This document shows, one piece after another, positions 33,440 to 41,057 of a stretch of 45,593 bases of DNA (the first letter of the stretch is position 1; every line of letters begins with the position of its first letter). The notes beneath the pieces were generated by a model. It did no database searches and had not been told where the DNA came from. It was given only the letters and a program-made list of their open reading frames with translations. A program made the position numbers and the translations under genes. This DNA is from Parcubacteria group bacterium GW2011_GWA2_47_21 (GTDB lineage Bacteria > Patescibacteriota > Minisyncoccia > Phycocordibacterales > DSPV01), in NCBI GenBank assembly GCA_001000545.1, contig LCOC01000001.1, forward strand, positions 1 through 45,593. Direction: 5' to 3'.

Positions 33440-34735
33440 TCAGCGCGTTGAATATTTTCTGGCGAAATCGGCGCGAAAATCTTCAAATTTATCGGCGAGG
33501 ACGCCTTCTCTTATCTCGCCCATCAATTTTGTGAAAAAACGCAAGTTGTGGATAGTGCCGAGCGTTGACGCCAAAATTTCTTTCGTCCGGTAAAGATGGG
33601 CCAAGTAAGAACGTGAGAAGTTCGCGCAAGTGTAGCAATCGCAATGCTCTTCAAGCGGGGAAAAATCTTTCACAAACTTGGCATTGGTGATATTGACCCG
33701 GCCGGCGCGTGTGTACAAGCTTCCTGTTCTCGCTTCTCTGGTTGGCGCCACGCAGTCAAAAGTATCAATGCCATTCTCCACGGCGCCCCAGATGTCTAAT
33801 GGGTCGCCGATACCCAAGAGATGTCGCGGTTTTTCCGGCGGCAAAATCTCATTAACCCAAGAAACAGCGCTCTCAATGTCCTCTTTCTCAAAAGAGCCGC
33901 CGATGCCGAAGCCGTCAAAATCCATCGCCCCGACGGCTTTTGCGCTCTCTTTGCGTAAGTCCCCATAACGCCCGCCCTGAACAATGCCGAATAGCGCTTG
34001 CTCCCCTTTCCGCATTTTTTTGCGCGAAGCCCGCGCCAGTCCACGCCGCGCTCGCTTATGTTCCGCAAGCGAGCGCAAGGCCCAACGATGCGTCCGCTCC
34101 ATTGCCTCTCTTTGGTATTCATAGGGCGCAGAAGGCGAAGGGCATTCGTCAAAAGCGAAAATGATGTCGGCACCGATGGATTGTTGGATTTGGATTGAGC
34201 GCTCCGGCGTAAAACGGTGCTTGGAGCCGTCCTTGTATGAAAGAAAATCAACACCGTCCTCGTCAATTTTTACGAGCGTATTTGTTGTTTTTCCGCCTTC
34301 TCCGCTATCAGCCATACCCATTCTGATGTTCTCAAGAACATCAGAATGGACGGGCTTTTGCCTCGGTGTGGCGTTTGATTTTTTACTGAAAGAAATCTTA
34401 CTCTGCCTTCTGCCGAAAGCGGCCCCCAAAGAAAAAACCTGAAAACCTCCGGAATCGGTCATCGTGGGTCCCGGCCAGTTCATAAATTTGCCGAGGCCTC
34501 CCGCGGCCTCAATGATTTTTTCCCCGGGCTCTAAATATAAATGATAGGTATTGGCCAGCACGACTGAAATACCAACATCTTTAATCTCCACCGGGGTCAA
34601 GGATTTGACCGAGGCCTTGGTGCCAACAGCGGCAAAAGCCGGCGTCAAGATTTTTCCATGCGCTGTTTCCATCACGCCGGCCCGCGCCAGGCCTTTCCCC
34701 TTTTTTTGAATGGTAAAACCGAATACCTTTTCCAA
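33440..34735 (-). CDS. tgt: tRNA-guanine transglycosylase with an internal insertion
   Basis: Swaps guanine at tRNA position 34 for a queuine precursor. Marks are ANTYHLYLEPG, TMTDSGGFQVFSLG, FGIVQGG, FDCVAPTREAR (nucleophile Asp) and the zinc site CDCYTC with a following His. At 431 residues it exceeds the usual 375 or so: after VFSLG about 45-50 extra residues precede VKIDEDGVDF. The insertion contains a perfect 15-bp inverted repeat in the DNA (34318-34349). No other queuosine genes are in the window. Confidence 0.95.
   Translation of the reverse strand: MEKVFGFTIQKKGKGLARAGVMETAHGKILTPAFAAVGTKASVKSLTPVEIKDVGISVVLANTYHLYLEPGEKIIEAAGGLGKFMNWPGPTMTDSGGFQVFSLGAAFGRRQSKISFSKKSNATPRQKPVHSDVLENIRMGMADSGEGGKTTNTLVKIDEDGVDFLSYKDGSKHRFTPERSIQIQQSIGADIIFAFDECPSPSAPYEYQREAMERTHRWALRSLAEHKRARRGLARASRKKMRKGEQALFGIVQGGRYGDLRKESAKAVGAMDFDGFGIGGSFEKEDIESAVSWVNEILPPEKPRHLLGIGDPLDIWGAVENGIDTFDCVAPTREARTGSLYTRAGRVNITNAKFVKDFSPLEEHCDCYTCANFSRSYLAHLYRTKEILASTLGTIHNLRFFTKLMGEIREGVLADKFEDFRADFARKYSTR
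34318..34349. repeat. Perfect palindrome inside tgt
   Basis: 15-bp arms (CCATTCTGATGTTCT and its reverse complement) with a 2-nt centre, in frame within the insertion of tgt. It encodes about residues 129-139 (HSDVLENIRMG). Confidence 0.85.
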
Positions 34736-34795
34736 AATGTTCGTTGAAAAGAGACCTGTTGAAATTACGGAATCCCAAACGGTCTTCTCCTCTGA

Positions 34796-35263
34796 TTATT
34801 TAATTTCAATTACCTCCACCTCAAATACCAAAGTTGAATTCGCCGGAATCGGCCCCACCGCTTGATTGCCGTAACCGAGTTCCGGCGGAACGGTTATACG
34901 CCTGACTCCGCCAACTTTCATCCCAAGCACCCCCTCCTCAAAACCCCGGATAAGCAAGCCCTGGCCAAGCGCCACCTCAAACGGAGCGCCCCTCGCCTTT
35001 GAATCATCAAATTTGGAGCCGTTGGCCAGGAAGCCGACATAGTGAACGACCACCGTATCCGTCTTCTCAACGGTTTTGCCTTGGCCGACAGTTAAATCCT
35101 GTAGAGCCATGCTGTTTTGGGGATTGCCGGAATCATTTAAAACGTCGCCGGTTTCGTTTGAATCGGACGAATTCCCAAACGGATAAAATCGGTTGCCGAT
35201 TATAAAAAAAGAGGAAACGACAATAATTCCGACGATAACGGCAATAGTTTGCTTATTTTTCAT
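34796..35263 (-). CDS. Membrane-anchored FKBP-type prolyl isomerase
   Basis: 155 residues. An N-terminal hydrophobic helix (about 7-23) acts as a signal or anchor, then a Ser/Asn/Asp-rich linker and an FKBP domain (about 55-155) with VVVHYVGFLANGSKFDDS, IRGFEEGVLGMKVGG, PPELGYG and STLVFEVEVIEI. The domain would catalyse prolyl cis-trans isomerisation on proteins outside the membrane. Starts 60 bases from tgt on the same strand. Confidence 0.93.
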   Translation of the reverse strand: MKNKQTIAVIVGIIVVSSFFIIGNRFYPFGNSSDSNETGDVLNDSGNPQNSMALQDLTVGQGKTVEKTDTVVVHYVGFLANGSKFDDSKARGAPFEVALGQGLLIRGFEEGVLGMKVGGVRRITVPPELGYGNQAVGPIPANSTLVFEVEVIEIK

Positions 35264-35411
35264 AAAAAAAATTAGTTGCTAAATGTCATTCTCAAAGATT
35301 TTAACACACATAACGCCGCATGGGTAAGTTGCTTTTTGCACAGGTTATATCTTAAAATTAGCTGGAGGGTCTGAATGTTTTTTAGGTTAAACTTAAATTT
35401 GTAATTTTTCC

Positions 35412-36134
35412 ATGGACGAAGAAAAAAAGAAACGGAGACAAAGCGTTCCGCGAACTCCGGGGCAACCATTCACAAAAGATGAGCTGAGCGCGGACGCTAA
35501 GCGCCGCGCCTCTTATATTTTCAAAGAATTTCGAGCGGCGTTTGAGTTTATCGGTAAATACAGAAAGACGGTTAGTATTTTCGGCTCGGCCCGATTAAGC
35601 GAGGACAGTACTCATTATGAAAAAGCCAGACAGTTGGCGGCGAAACTTTCCAAGCTCGGCTATACCATAGTAACCGGCGGCGGACCGGGCATTATGGAGG
35701 GGGCGAATCGGGGCGCCTTTGAAACGGGAGGCGGGTCCGTTGGCTTGAACATCAAACTGGCCGAATTCCAGGAGCCGAATCGCTTCACCACCGACAATAT
35801 GGAGTTCTATTACTTCTTCACTCGAAAAGTAGCTCTTTCCTTTGCGGCGGAGGCCTATTTGTTTTTCCCCGGCGGTTTCGGCACGCTGGATGAATTTTTT
35901 GAGATTGTAACTTTGATTCAGACGAAAAAAATTCGGCGCGTGCCGGTCATTTTAGTCGGAAGCGATTACTGGCGTCCCCTCTACAACTTCCTCCGAAATG
36001 ACCTAAAAGACGGACACCGAACAATCACCGACGCTGATTTGGATTTAATAAAAATGTGCGATAACGACGAGGAAATTATAAAAATCATCCTGGAAAGCCC
36101 GACAAACCACGGAAATGGAAATCACGCGGTCTGA
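35412..36134 (+). CDS. LOG-family nucleotide hydrolase (TIGR00730-like)
   Basis: 240 residues of Rossmann-like lysine-decarboxylase-like fold. The family signatures are GGGPGIMEGANRGA and PGGFGTLDEFFE (the PGGxGTxxE motif). Members with experimental data cleave nucleoside monophosphates to free base and ribose phosphate (the cytokinin-activating LOG reaction). The N-terminal 30 residues are basic and extra relative to short LOG proteins. It is often misnamed lysine decarboxylase. Confidence 0.92.
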   Translation: MDEEKKKRRQSVPRTPGQPFTKDELSADAKRRASYIFKEFRAAFEFIGKYRKTVSIFGSARLSEDSTHYEKARQLAAKLSKLGYTIVTGGGPGIMEGANRGAFETGGGSVGLNIKLAEFQEPNRFTTDNMEFYYFFTRKVALSFAAEAYLFFPGGFGTLDEFFEIVTLIQTKKIRRVPVILVGSDYWRPLYNFLRNDLKDGHRTITDADLDLIKMCDNDEEIIKIILESPTNHGNGNHAV

Positions 36135-36152
36135 TAAATACTCTCTACCGCG

Positions 36153-36638
36153 TCAGAGCAAGCTAAACAGCAAGAATAGGACAATAAACAGGAAGGCCAG
36201 AAAAACATTGGCGGCGACGCCGGTGGCCGAACCAATCAGAGCGCCCAGCGCCGCCCTGAAAGCGCTCTTTTCGCGGCGATGATTGATGAGTTCTATAAAA
36301 AATACGGCCAGAAAAAGCCCGAGGAAACCGCCGAAGGGCGGCAGGAGGGCGGTGCCAGTCAATAGGCCGGCTAAACCGCCGGCCAACGCCTTCTTTGAGG
36401 CGCCGCCATATTTGGCACCCAAAAGTCCAGCCAAGTGGTCAATTAAAACGGCAAAAGCGACAATGAGGCCTAAAATGCCGAAATTAGCCAGAGTAACGTG
36501 CTGCCAGCCGTCTATGAAACCGAAGACAATGGCCACCACGAACATATAAGGAATAGCCGGCATCAAGGGCGAAAAAACAAAAACCAAGCCCGGCACCATA
36601 AGTAAAGCAAAAACGCCAACAAGAATGTAGTAAGCCAT
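36153..36638 (-). CDS. DUF456 membrane protein
   Basis: 161 residues with four to five hydrophobic helices and glycine-rich patches (LAGLLGAKYGGASKKALAGG, GGFLGLF, AALGALIGSATG). The layout and GxxxG-rich repeats match DUF456 proteins of the cytoplasmic membrane, whose function is not known. It is convergent with the LOG-family gene. Confidence 0.85.
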   Translation of the reverse strand: MAYYILVGVFALLMVPGLVFVFSPLMPAIPYMFVVAIVFGFIDGWQHVTLANFGILGLIVAFAVLIDHLAGLLGAKYGGASKKALAGGLAGLLTGTALLPPFGGFLGLFLAVFFIELINHRREKSAFRAALGALIGSATGVAANVFLAFLFIVLFLLFSLL

Positions 36639-36776
36639 TCACATATCTTACAACATTACTTCATCAGTCCGCGGACGCGCTGTGGACAAACACTATAACA
36701 AACCGGCAGTCAGCGACTCGTTACGAGCAATCCGACTGCTGGCTTGTCAGGAACCACACGGTATTGACTTAATTTG

Positions 36777-36830
36777 CGCCGCTCGCTCAGGAAAAAGATG
36801 ACTTTTTCCCCTCGCTCGCTAGGAAATAAA
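36777..36830 (-). repeat. GAGCGAG palindromic element, copy A
   Basis: Outer arms of GCTCGCTC type and inner GGAAAAAG/CTTTTTCC surround ATGA. The reverse complement matches 40042-40096 across the outer arms, but the central AAAGATGACTTT stays in the same + orientation in both. It begins two bases before the stop of the DUF5666 gene. The stretch before it has a CTCG/CGAG hairpin in 36700-36747. Confidence 0.75.
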
Positions 36831-36831
36831 A

Positions 36832-37401
36832 TTACGGCGTCAGGTCTTTAATGAGCTTGGCGTTTATCATAAACGCGCTGGTGGTACCAACTTGCCCGCG
36901 CAGAATAATCCGGTCGCCGATATGAATGTCGCTTAAAGTGCGACCGGCGGAAATAATTGTCGTGCTGGCATTGGTTAAGACGTTCCAGTTCCCTCCCCAA
37001 CTCTTGACCATTAAGGTGGTGGAGGCGTTTATGCCTTCCACGGTGCCGGAAAGCGAGGCCTGGCCGCGGGCGGAAATATGGATAACCATAGGCGTGGTGC
37101 TTGCCAGCATTATTCTTCGTTTCTGAACTCGCATCTCATCTTCTTCATCATCCCAATCGTCAAAACGAAACTTCTCCTGCAACCGTTCCATTTGCCTCGC
37201 AAATCTTTCTTGCGTCTTTTGTAATTTATTATCCATTTTCTCGCGGAGCTTGACCATCTTGGCTTCTTGTTTGACGCTGGCTGCCAATCTGGCGCCAAAA
37301 CCCATTTTTAATGAATCGGCAGACGCACTGCTAGCCACAACCAATAAGCCAAACACGATAGCTGAAATAATAACGGCCTTCTTGCCAAAAAACTTTTTCA
37401 T
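36832..37401 (-). CDS. Secreted DUF5666-domain protein
   Basis: 189 residues. A signal peptide (about 1-28, cleaved after ASSASA) precedes a long charged helix (about 45-80, coiled-coil-like, rich in Glu, Arg and Gln) and then a small beta-rich domain (about 100-187) with GTVEGINASTT and GDRIILRGQV, matching DUF5666. The domain probably folds like an OB or beta barrel; its ligand is unknown. Confidence 0.85.
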   Translation of the reverse strand: MKKFFGKKAVIISAIVFGLLVVASSASADSLKMGFGARLAASVKQEAKMVKLREKMDNKLQKTQERFARQMERLQEKFRFDDWDDEEDEMRVQKRRIMLASTTPMVIHISARGQASLSGTVEGINASTTLMVKSWGGNWNVLTNASTTIISAGRTLSDIHIGDRIILRGQVGTTSAFMINAKLIKDLTP

Positions 37402-37550
37402 ATTTTTAATTCAAATTAAAAACTTCTAAAAATCCGCTCTGTCACGCTAAATATGACGCTTGCGCCCCGCGCCCCTTACACCAACATGGCTTAATAAAAC
37501 AAAAACAGACGGACGTCAAACATCCATTCATTTACGAAAAAGACAGAAAA
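37402..37550. other. Short spacer
   Basis: No ORF and no clear terminator. It should contain the start signals of the DUF5666 gene on the minus strand, but no convincing promoter was found. Confidence 0.35.
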
Positions 37551-38831
37551 TTATTTTGTCTGGTCTGGTTCTTTCTGCCGCCAAACCTTAATCAGCCCAA
37601 ACGGCTGTTTGGGGTGGCTTTTATTCCACTTAAGCACGTTGTCGCTGAAATCATGAGAAGCGCCATAAACAAGAGGAATGACCTGTTGATTGTTGGTCGT
37701 TCCGAAATCGCCGAGTATGCGCAAGGCGACATCTTCGCGGATGTCGTAAGTAAGTTTCTTCTCCGACGCTCTTAATTTGGCAATTTCCATCACCGAGCGG
37801 TTAAGCTCCTCTTTAGTCCTAACATCATTCATTTTTTCAATGGCATCGTCTATTAAGTCGTCAATCTTAAACGCCGCTTCGTTTGACGCCCTGGCTTCGG
37901 CCGCTTTGCGATAAATCTTGCCGTCAAGAAATAACTTGTCGGTGGCGCCGTAATAAAAAATCGCGTCTTCATCGGGCCGCGTTTCTGTTCCAATAAACAT
38001 TTCGCGCGCGTCTTTCAAACTTTGTTCAAAGCCCCGTTTTTCCGGCTCATCCAAATCGCCAATCATCTCCGATTGGGACTGAAAATGTTTTTCCAAATCA
38101 CTGAATTTGTTCTGAAACAAGTAATTAAGCTGAGTCATAAACATTTTCAAGTGAGTCAGACCTCTTGAATGCTTGGCATACAAGACGGGCAACGCGTGGT
38201 AGCTGTTTAGGTCGGGCGCAAGTTCGGCCAAGTCCTCTTTAACATTTAAGCGGATTTCGTTGCAAATACTTTCGTCTTCAGTGGTAAAGCCCTCCGAGAA
38301 AACATTGGCGGCGGACGGCTGTTCATTAACGAGCGAGGAAATAAGTTCGGCGATTGATTTTTGGTAATCAATCACGCTCGCGCGTTTAGTCGCATTCGTT
38401 AAATTATGGGGCGTGGCGTGAATTTGGCCGATGTGTAAAATATACTTGCCTATACCGTTATCCAACAATAAAGAGCAGCCAAAACCGGTCCTAGCCGCGA
38501 TTTTGCTTATCTCCAATTTAATCGCCTGTTCCACCTGTTCAATAGAGTTGGTCGGACGATTCTCCCCTAATTCACGGCCCAAATCTTCACTGCGGGCCGA
38601 TTCCGCGAAAAGCGCGGCGCCCGCCAAGAAAGACGACAGGACCTTTTTAACTTTTTGGGAAAGAGACCGCTCGCGATGTTCGGAAGAAAATCTGCGAGTC
38701 CGTTCGTAAATCAATTCTTCGTCAAATAAAACCGAAAGCTTCTCTTGTTCCGGCAAAGCGCCGCGCTCAGCCAAAGATGCCGGCAAATCCAAATTATTAT
38801 CTGGTATGTTCTCAAATCCCGATGATTTCAT
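37551..38831 (-). CDS. Unknown protein with TraB/EreA-like motifs
   Basis: 426 residues, mainly helical. A hydrophobic stretch (about 63-78) may anchor or signal. I do not recognise the family, but KYILHIGQIHATPHN followed by SAANVFSEGF, and near the end IPLVYGASHDFSDNVLKW, resemble the paired conserved motifs (G-x-x-H and G-A-x-H-D) of the TraB/Tiki/EreA-ChaN fold, some of which are metalloproteases or esterases. That is an inference from a few residues only. Neighbours are secreted and unknown proteins, which fits a surface or envelope role. Confidence 0.6.
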   Translation of the reverse strand: MKSSGFENIPDNNLDLPASLAERGALPEQEKLSVLFDEELIYERTRRFSSEHRERSLSQKVKKVLSSFLAGAALFAESARSEDLGRELGENRPTNSIEQVEQAIKLEISKIAARTGFGCSLLLDNGIGKYILHIGQIHATPHNLTNATKRASVIDYQKSIAELISSLVNEQPSAANVFSEGFTTEDESICNEIRLNVKEDLAELAPDLNSYHALPVLYAKHSRGLTHLKMFMTQLNYLFQNKFSDLEKHFQSQSEMIGDLDEPEKRGFEQSLKDAREMFIGTETRPDEDAIFYYGATDKLFLDGKIYRKAAEARASNEAAFKIDDLIDDAIEKMNDVRTKEELNRSVMEIAKLRASEKKLTYDIREDVALRILGDFGTTNNQQVIPLVYGASHDFSDNVLKWNKSHPKQPFGLIKVWRQKEPDQTK

Positions 38832-38864
38832 TCATTAAGTTTAACTTAAATCCAATTATTTTGA

Positions 38865-38900
38865 AAAGAAAAACCCCCAGCCAAATCATTCGGTTGGGGG
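38865..38900 (-). terminator. Intrinsic terminator (leftward)
   Basis: On the minus strand: stem CCCCCAACC with GGCTGGGGG (one mismatch), a 9-nt loop, then TTTTTCTTTTC. It ends transcription of the two small genes at 38919-39639. Confidence 0.85.
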
Positions 38901-38918
38901 GAAAGAGCGAGCGGCCAG

Positions 38919-39401
38919 TCAGTATTGCCTTGATTCCTTGGCAATAATCTCTTTTCTGGTGGCAGCTTCACCGATTAAGCGAAGCGCCTCGGCAGACAGC
39001 CCTTTTTGCTGGCTGGTCAATCCCTGAAACACCTCGCCTTCCAAGACAAATTTCTCTCCCGCTTTAAGGACTGGGAAAAACGAGCCGAGGATTTTATGTC
39101 TCCCGACGAAAACCTGCTCTCCCTTTTTGGGCAACGCGCCCTTCCAATTCTCCCGCCTCACTACCACAAAACGGTCTTTGTCCTTAAAGACAAGATGCTC
39201 CGTCCCAAAGCCAAACTCCCAGCTGCGGCTGGTCCGCGAGAGAACCACGAACTCGTAGGCCTCCGTATCCATGTAAATCTCGTCTGTGAGATAAAGACAG
39301 CGCTTCAAGGCGTCTTCGGCAAATTTTCTCCATGTCTCGGCTGAAGAAAAGGAATTCTCCGTACTCGTGGCCGGAAAGACATTAAGTGTGCGGCTTGCCA
39401 T
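38919..39401 (-). CDS. Hypothetical protein
   Basis: About 160 residues from the ATG at 39401 (MASRTLNVF). Mixed alpha/beta, with YLTDEIYMDTEAYEFVVLSR, then beta-rich stretches (HLVFKDKDRFVVVRR, KFVLEGEVFQG) and a helical end. No signal peptide or membrane segment. I do not recognise it. It overlaps the upstream secreted protein gene by 20 bases, so translation is coupled. A GTG at 39407 is an alternative start. Confidence 0.6.
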   Translation of the reverse strand: MASRTLNVFPATSTENSFSSAETWRKFAEDALKRCLYLTDEIYMDTEAYEFVVLSRTSRSWEFGFGTEHLVFKDKDRFVVVRRENWKGALPKKGEQVFVGRHKILGSFFPVLKAGEKFVLEGEVFQGLTSQQKGLSAEALRLIGEAATRKEIIAKESRQY

Positions 39402-39639
39402 CTCCACTCACAATAGATAAGTTCAAACTGGTAATACTGCCGTTGCGGTCATATTCCGCGCTGAGAGTGGCATCCTGCCAGTAGATTAGCATGCCACTGA
39501 CCCACTTCTGCTCCTCGTTCTCATAGAGCTTGGACGGTTCAAACCCCCAAGCTCCTTTCGGAATTTCCTGGCCGAAAACAGAGACGGAGGGAGTTAAAAC
39601 GAGAAAAATAAAACCGACGCTGACAATGAGCTTCTTCAT
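39382..39639 (-). CDS. Small secreted protein, unknown
   Basis: 85 residues from the ATG at 39639, chosen because it gives a clean signal peptide (MKKLIVSVGFIFLVL, cleavage near VFG-QE) and has an AAAGG ribosome site. The mature part is about 60 residues and beta-rich (SGMLIYWQDATLSAEYD, ITSLNLSIVSGDG), resembling a small carbohydrate-binding or immunoglobulin-like piece, but no family is identified. An upstream start at 39705 is unlikely. Confidence 0.65.
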   Translation of the reverse strand: MKKLIVSVGFIFLVLTPSVSVFGQEIPKGAWGFEPSKLYENEEQKWVSGMLIYWQDATLSAEYDRNGSITSLNLSIVSGDGKPHT

Positions 39640-39710
39640 GGGAACCTTTCTCAATATGTTTTTTGCCCTCAAATGGAACACACTTCCGATTGGCGGCAAA
39701 ACCAAAAACG

Positions 39711-39739
39711 ATATTTCGGGCGATTTAACAGGGTGTCAA
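39711..39739 (-). promoter_or_regulatory. Candidate promoter for the small secreted protein
   Basis: On the minus strand: -35 TTGACA (39734-39739), a 17-bp spacer and a weak -10 AAATAT (39711-39716). It would yield a leader of about 65 nt to the ATG at 39639. Confidence 0.35.
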
Positions 39740-40041
39740 CTCGTCAACATATTTACAAGTAGGATATTACGAAATATTACAGAAGTCAAGCTGGTTGGGG
39801 TGGTCCTGCAACAATTAATGTGGCGAATTTTTACTCTTGAAGAGTCCGCGGCGCGGCTTTTTTAATTGATTAAGATTTACGATTTTACGATTGCGGAAAG
39901 ATGAGGGCGTGCGATACGCCGGCCGGCCTTCCCTATTCCCCACTTTGGCGTAGTTTTTCATTGGAAAAATATACCAAAATACGAATGATACTAATCTACA
40001 AATAGCTACGAATCCGATACCTTGTGATGTCATTCACAATC
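39740..40041. other. Gene-free region
   Basis: No supported ORF. It includes a CTCTTGAAGAG palindrome near 39834 and a GC-rich CCGCGGCGCGG followed by TTTTTT (39848-39864), which could be a weak terminator. The rest is AT-rich. Confidence 0.35.
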
Positions 40042-40096
40042 TTTATTTCCTAGCGAGCGAGGGGGAAAAGATGACTTTTTTCCCGAGCGAGTGACG
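40042..40096 (+). repeat. GAGCGAG palindromic element, copy B
   Basis: TAGCGAGCGAGG and GAGCGAG arms surround GGAAAAGATGACTTTTTTCC. It matches the reverse complement of 36777-36830 apart from the flipped centre. A third region (21974-22010) uses the same words in permuted order (CTTTTTCC, GAGCGACGG, GGAAAAAAG). Confidence 0.75.
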
Positions 40097-40194
40097 AAAA
40101 TATAGGTCAATACCGCGAGGTCTTTGCCACGCTAATTGACGAGCGAAGCGAGACCTCTCCCCGCGGTCTCTGCCGCGGGGACCTATATTTTTCG
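40095..40194. repeat. Three-level palindromic element
   Basis: Outer arms CGAAAATATAGGTC (40095-40108) and its near-perfect reverse complement (40180-40194) enclose GAGGTCT/AGACCTC (40117-40123 with 40151-40157) and a perfect 8-bp hairpin CCCCGCGG/CCGCGGGG (40159-40166 with 40173-40180). It would fold as a branched RNA or cruciform. It abuts copy B and ends 27 bases before the hydrolase stop. Confidence 0.7.
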
Positions 40195-40220
40195 CGTTAG
40201 AAACTAAATCCTATTAAAAT

Positions 40221-40763
40221 TCATTCGGCAACGACAAATTGTTTGATTAGCGCCGCTAATCCGCCGATATTGGAATAATCATGGTCATTGCCAAGTAATT
40301 CATGAAGTTGCCAGTTGACCGCTTTCGTCTCAATTAAGAAATGACGAAGTTCCTTGGAGCCCATCACCGAGTCATGAGTGTTCTGAATGAAAAACGCCGG
40401 CGGCTTAAATTTATCAAACCAAGTCCAAACGGGACAACCGATCTCCTCGCCCCAAGGAATCGCCGAACCGATGAAGACGCACTTCTCCGGCATCAGCCGA
40501 CCTTGAAAGATGCCTCTGGTGGCAATCAAAACCCCCGCGGATTTTGCGATGATAGCGTAAGGACTTTCCACAATTATTTTTTCTTCATCGCCCAAAAACA
40601 GCCGGCCAAGTTCTTTGCCAATATCCACAATCGGCGCGCCGGAAAGCCAATGTTCGTATGAGACCGCGTGAATCGTTTTGAACACAGGAAGGAGCGTTTC
40701 CCGAAGCGCCATTACCCACCTCTGGTTTGAAATACTGTTGCCGGGCAAAATTATCGCGTTCAT
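40221..40763 (-). CDS. Alpha/beta hydrolase-like protein
   Basis: 180 residues, a small alpha/beta hydrolase. The start AIILPGNSISN resembles the first strand with an oxyanion-type loop. The nucleophile is probably Ser in AIIAKSAGVLIA, the acid Asp in IQNTHDSVMG, and the catalytic His in LGNDHDYSN. All three are in the usual order, so it is likely active. The substrate is unknown; RBBP9/YdeN-type proteins are the nearest in size. No signal peptide. Confidence 0.75.
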   Translation of the reverse strand: MNAIILPGNSISNQRWVMALRETLLPVFKTIHAVSYEHWLSGAPIVDIGKELGRLFLGDEEKIIVESPYAIIAKSAGVLIATRGIFQGRLMPEKCVFIGSAIPWGEEIGCPVWTWFDKFKPPAFFIQNTHDSVMGSKELRHFLIETKAVNWQLHELLGNDHDYSNIGGLAALIKQFVVAE

Positions 40764-40880
40764 AAACTCGCGAACCCACCCTAACCGATGAATAGGCCTG
40801 TATTGTAACTCCGAAAAGGGCGCAACGCAAAACCCTCATACACATACAATGAATTAATGAAAAAAGTCGTCCTCGAATAG

Positions 40881-40931
40881 CTGTAGAAATCAGATGTCTA
40901 CATTCTGTAGACATCTGATTTCTACAGAATG
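40881..40931. repeat. Perfect 22-bp inverted repeat with an alternative fold
   Basis: Arms at 40881-40902 and 40906-40927 are perfect reverse complements (beginning CTGTAGAAATCAG) around TTC. An overlapping second hairpin pairs CATTCTGTAG (40901-40910) with CTACAGAATG (40922-40931). It lies in the divergent gap between the hydrolase and the ABC permease. Confidence 0.9.
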
Positions 40932-41057
40932 GCTTTGGCAGAATCAGTGCAATTTTTTGACTAAACAATAAACTTAAGTTAGTTTAAATACTTCTGTGCG
41001 CCCGCAATGGTTCATTTTTAAAAGTCATTCCTCAATTCGTTTACTCGACTCCTTTGT

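Noticed and set aside
39530-39865. A 111-codon + strand frame across the upstream part of the secreted protein gene
   Set aside because: It runs antisense to a gene with a clear signal peptide and covers a promoter; no protein-like features.
40585-40968. A 127-codon minus-strand frame overlapping the hydrolase and the 22-bp palindrome
   Set aside because: It overlaps a better-supported gene in another frame and would encode the palindrome.
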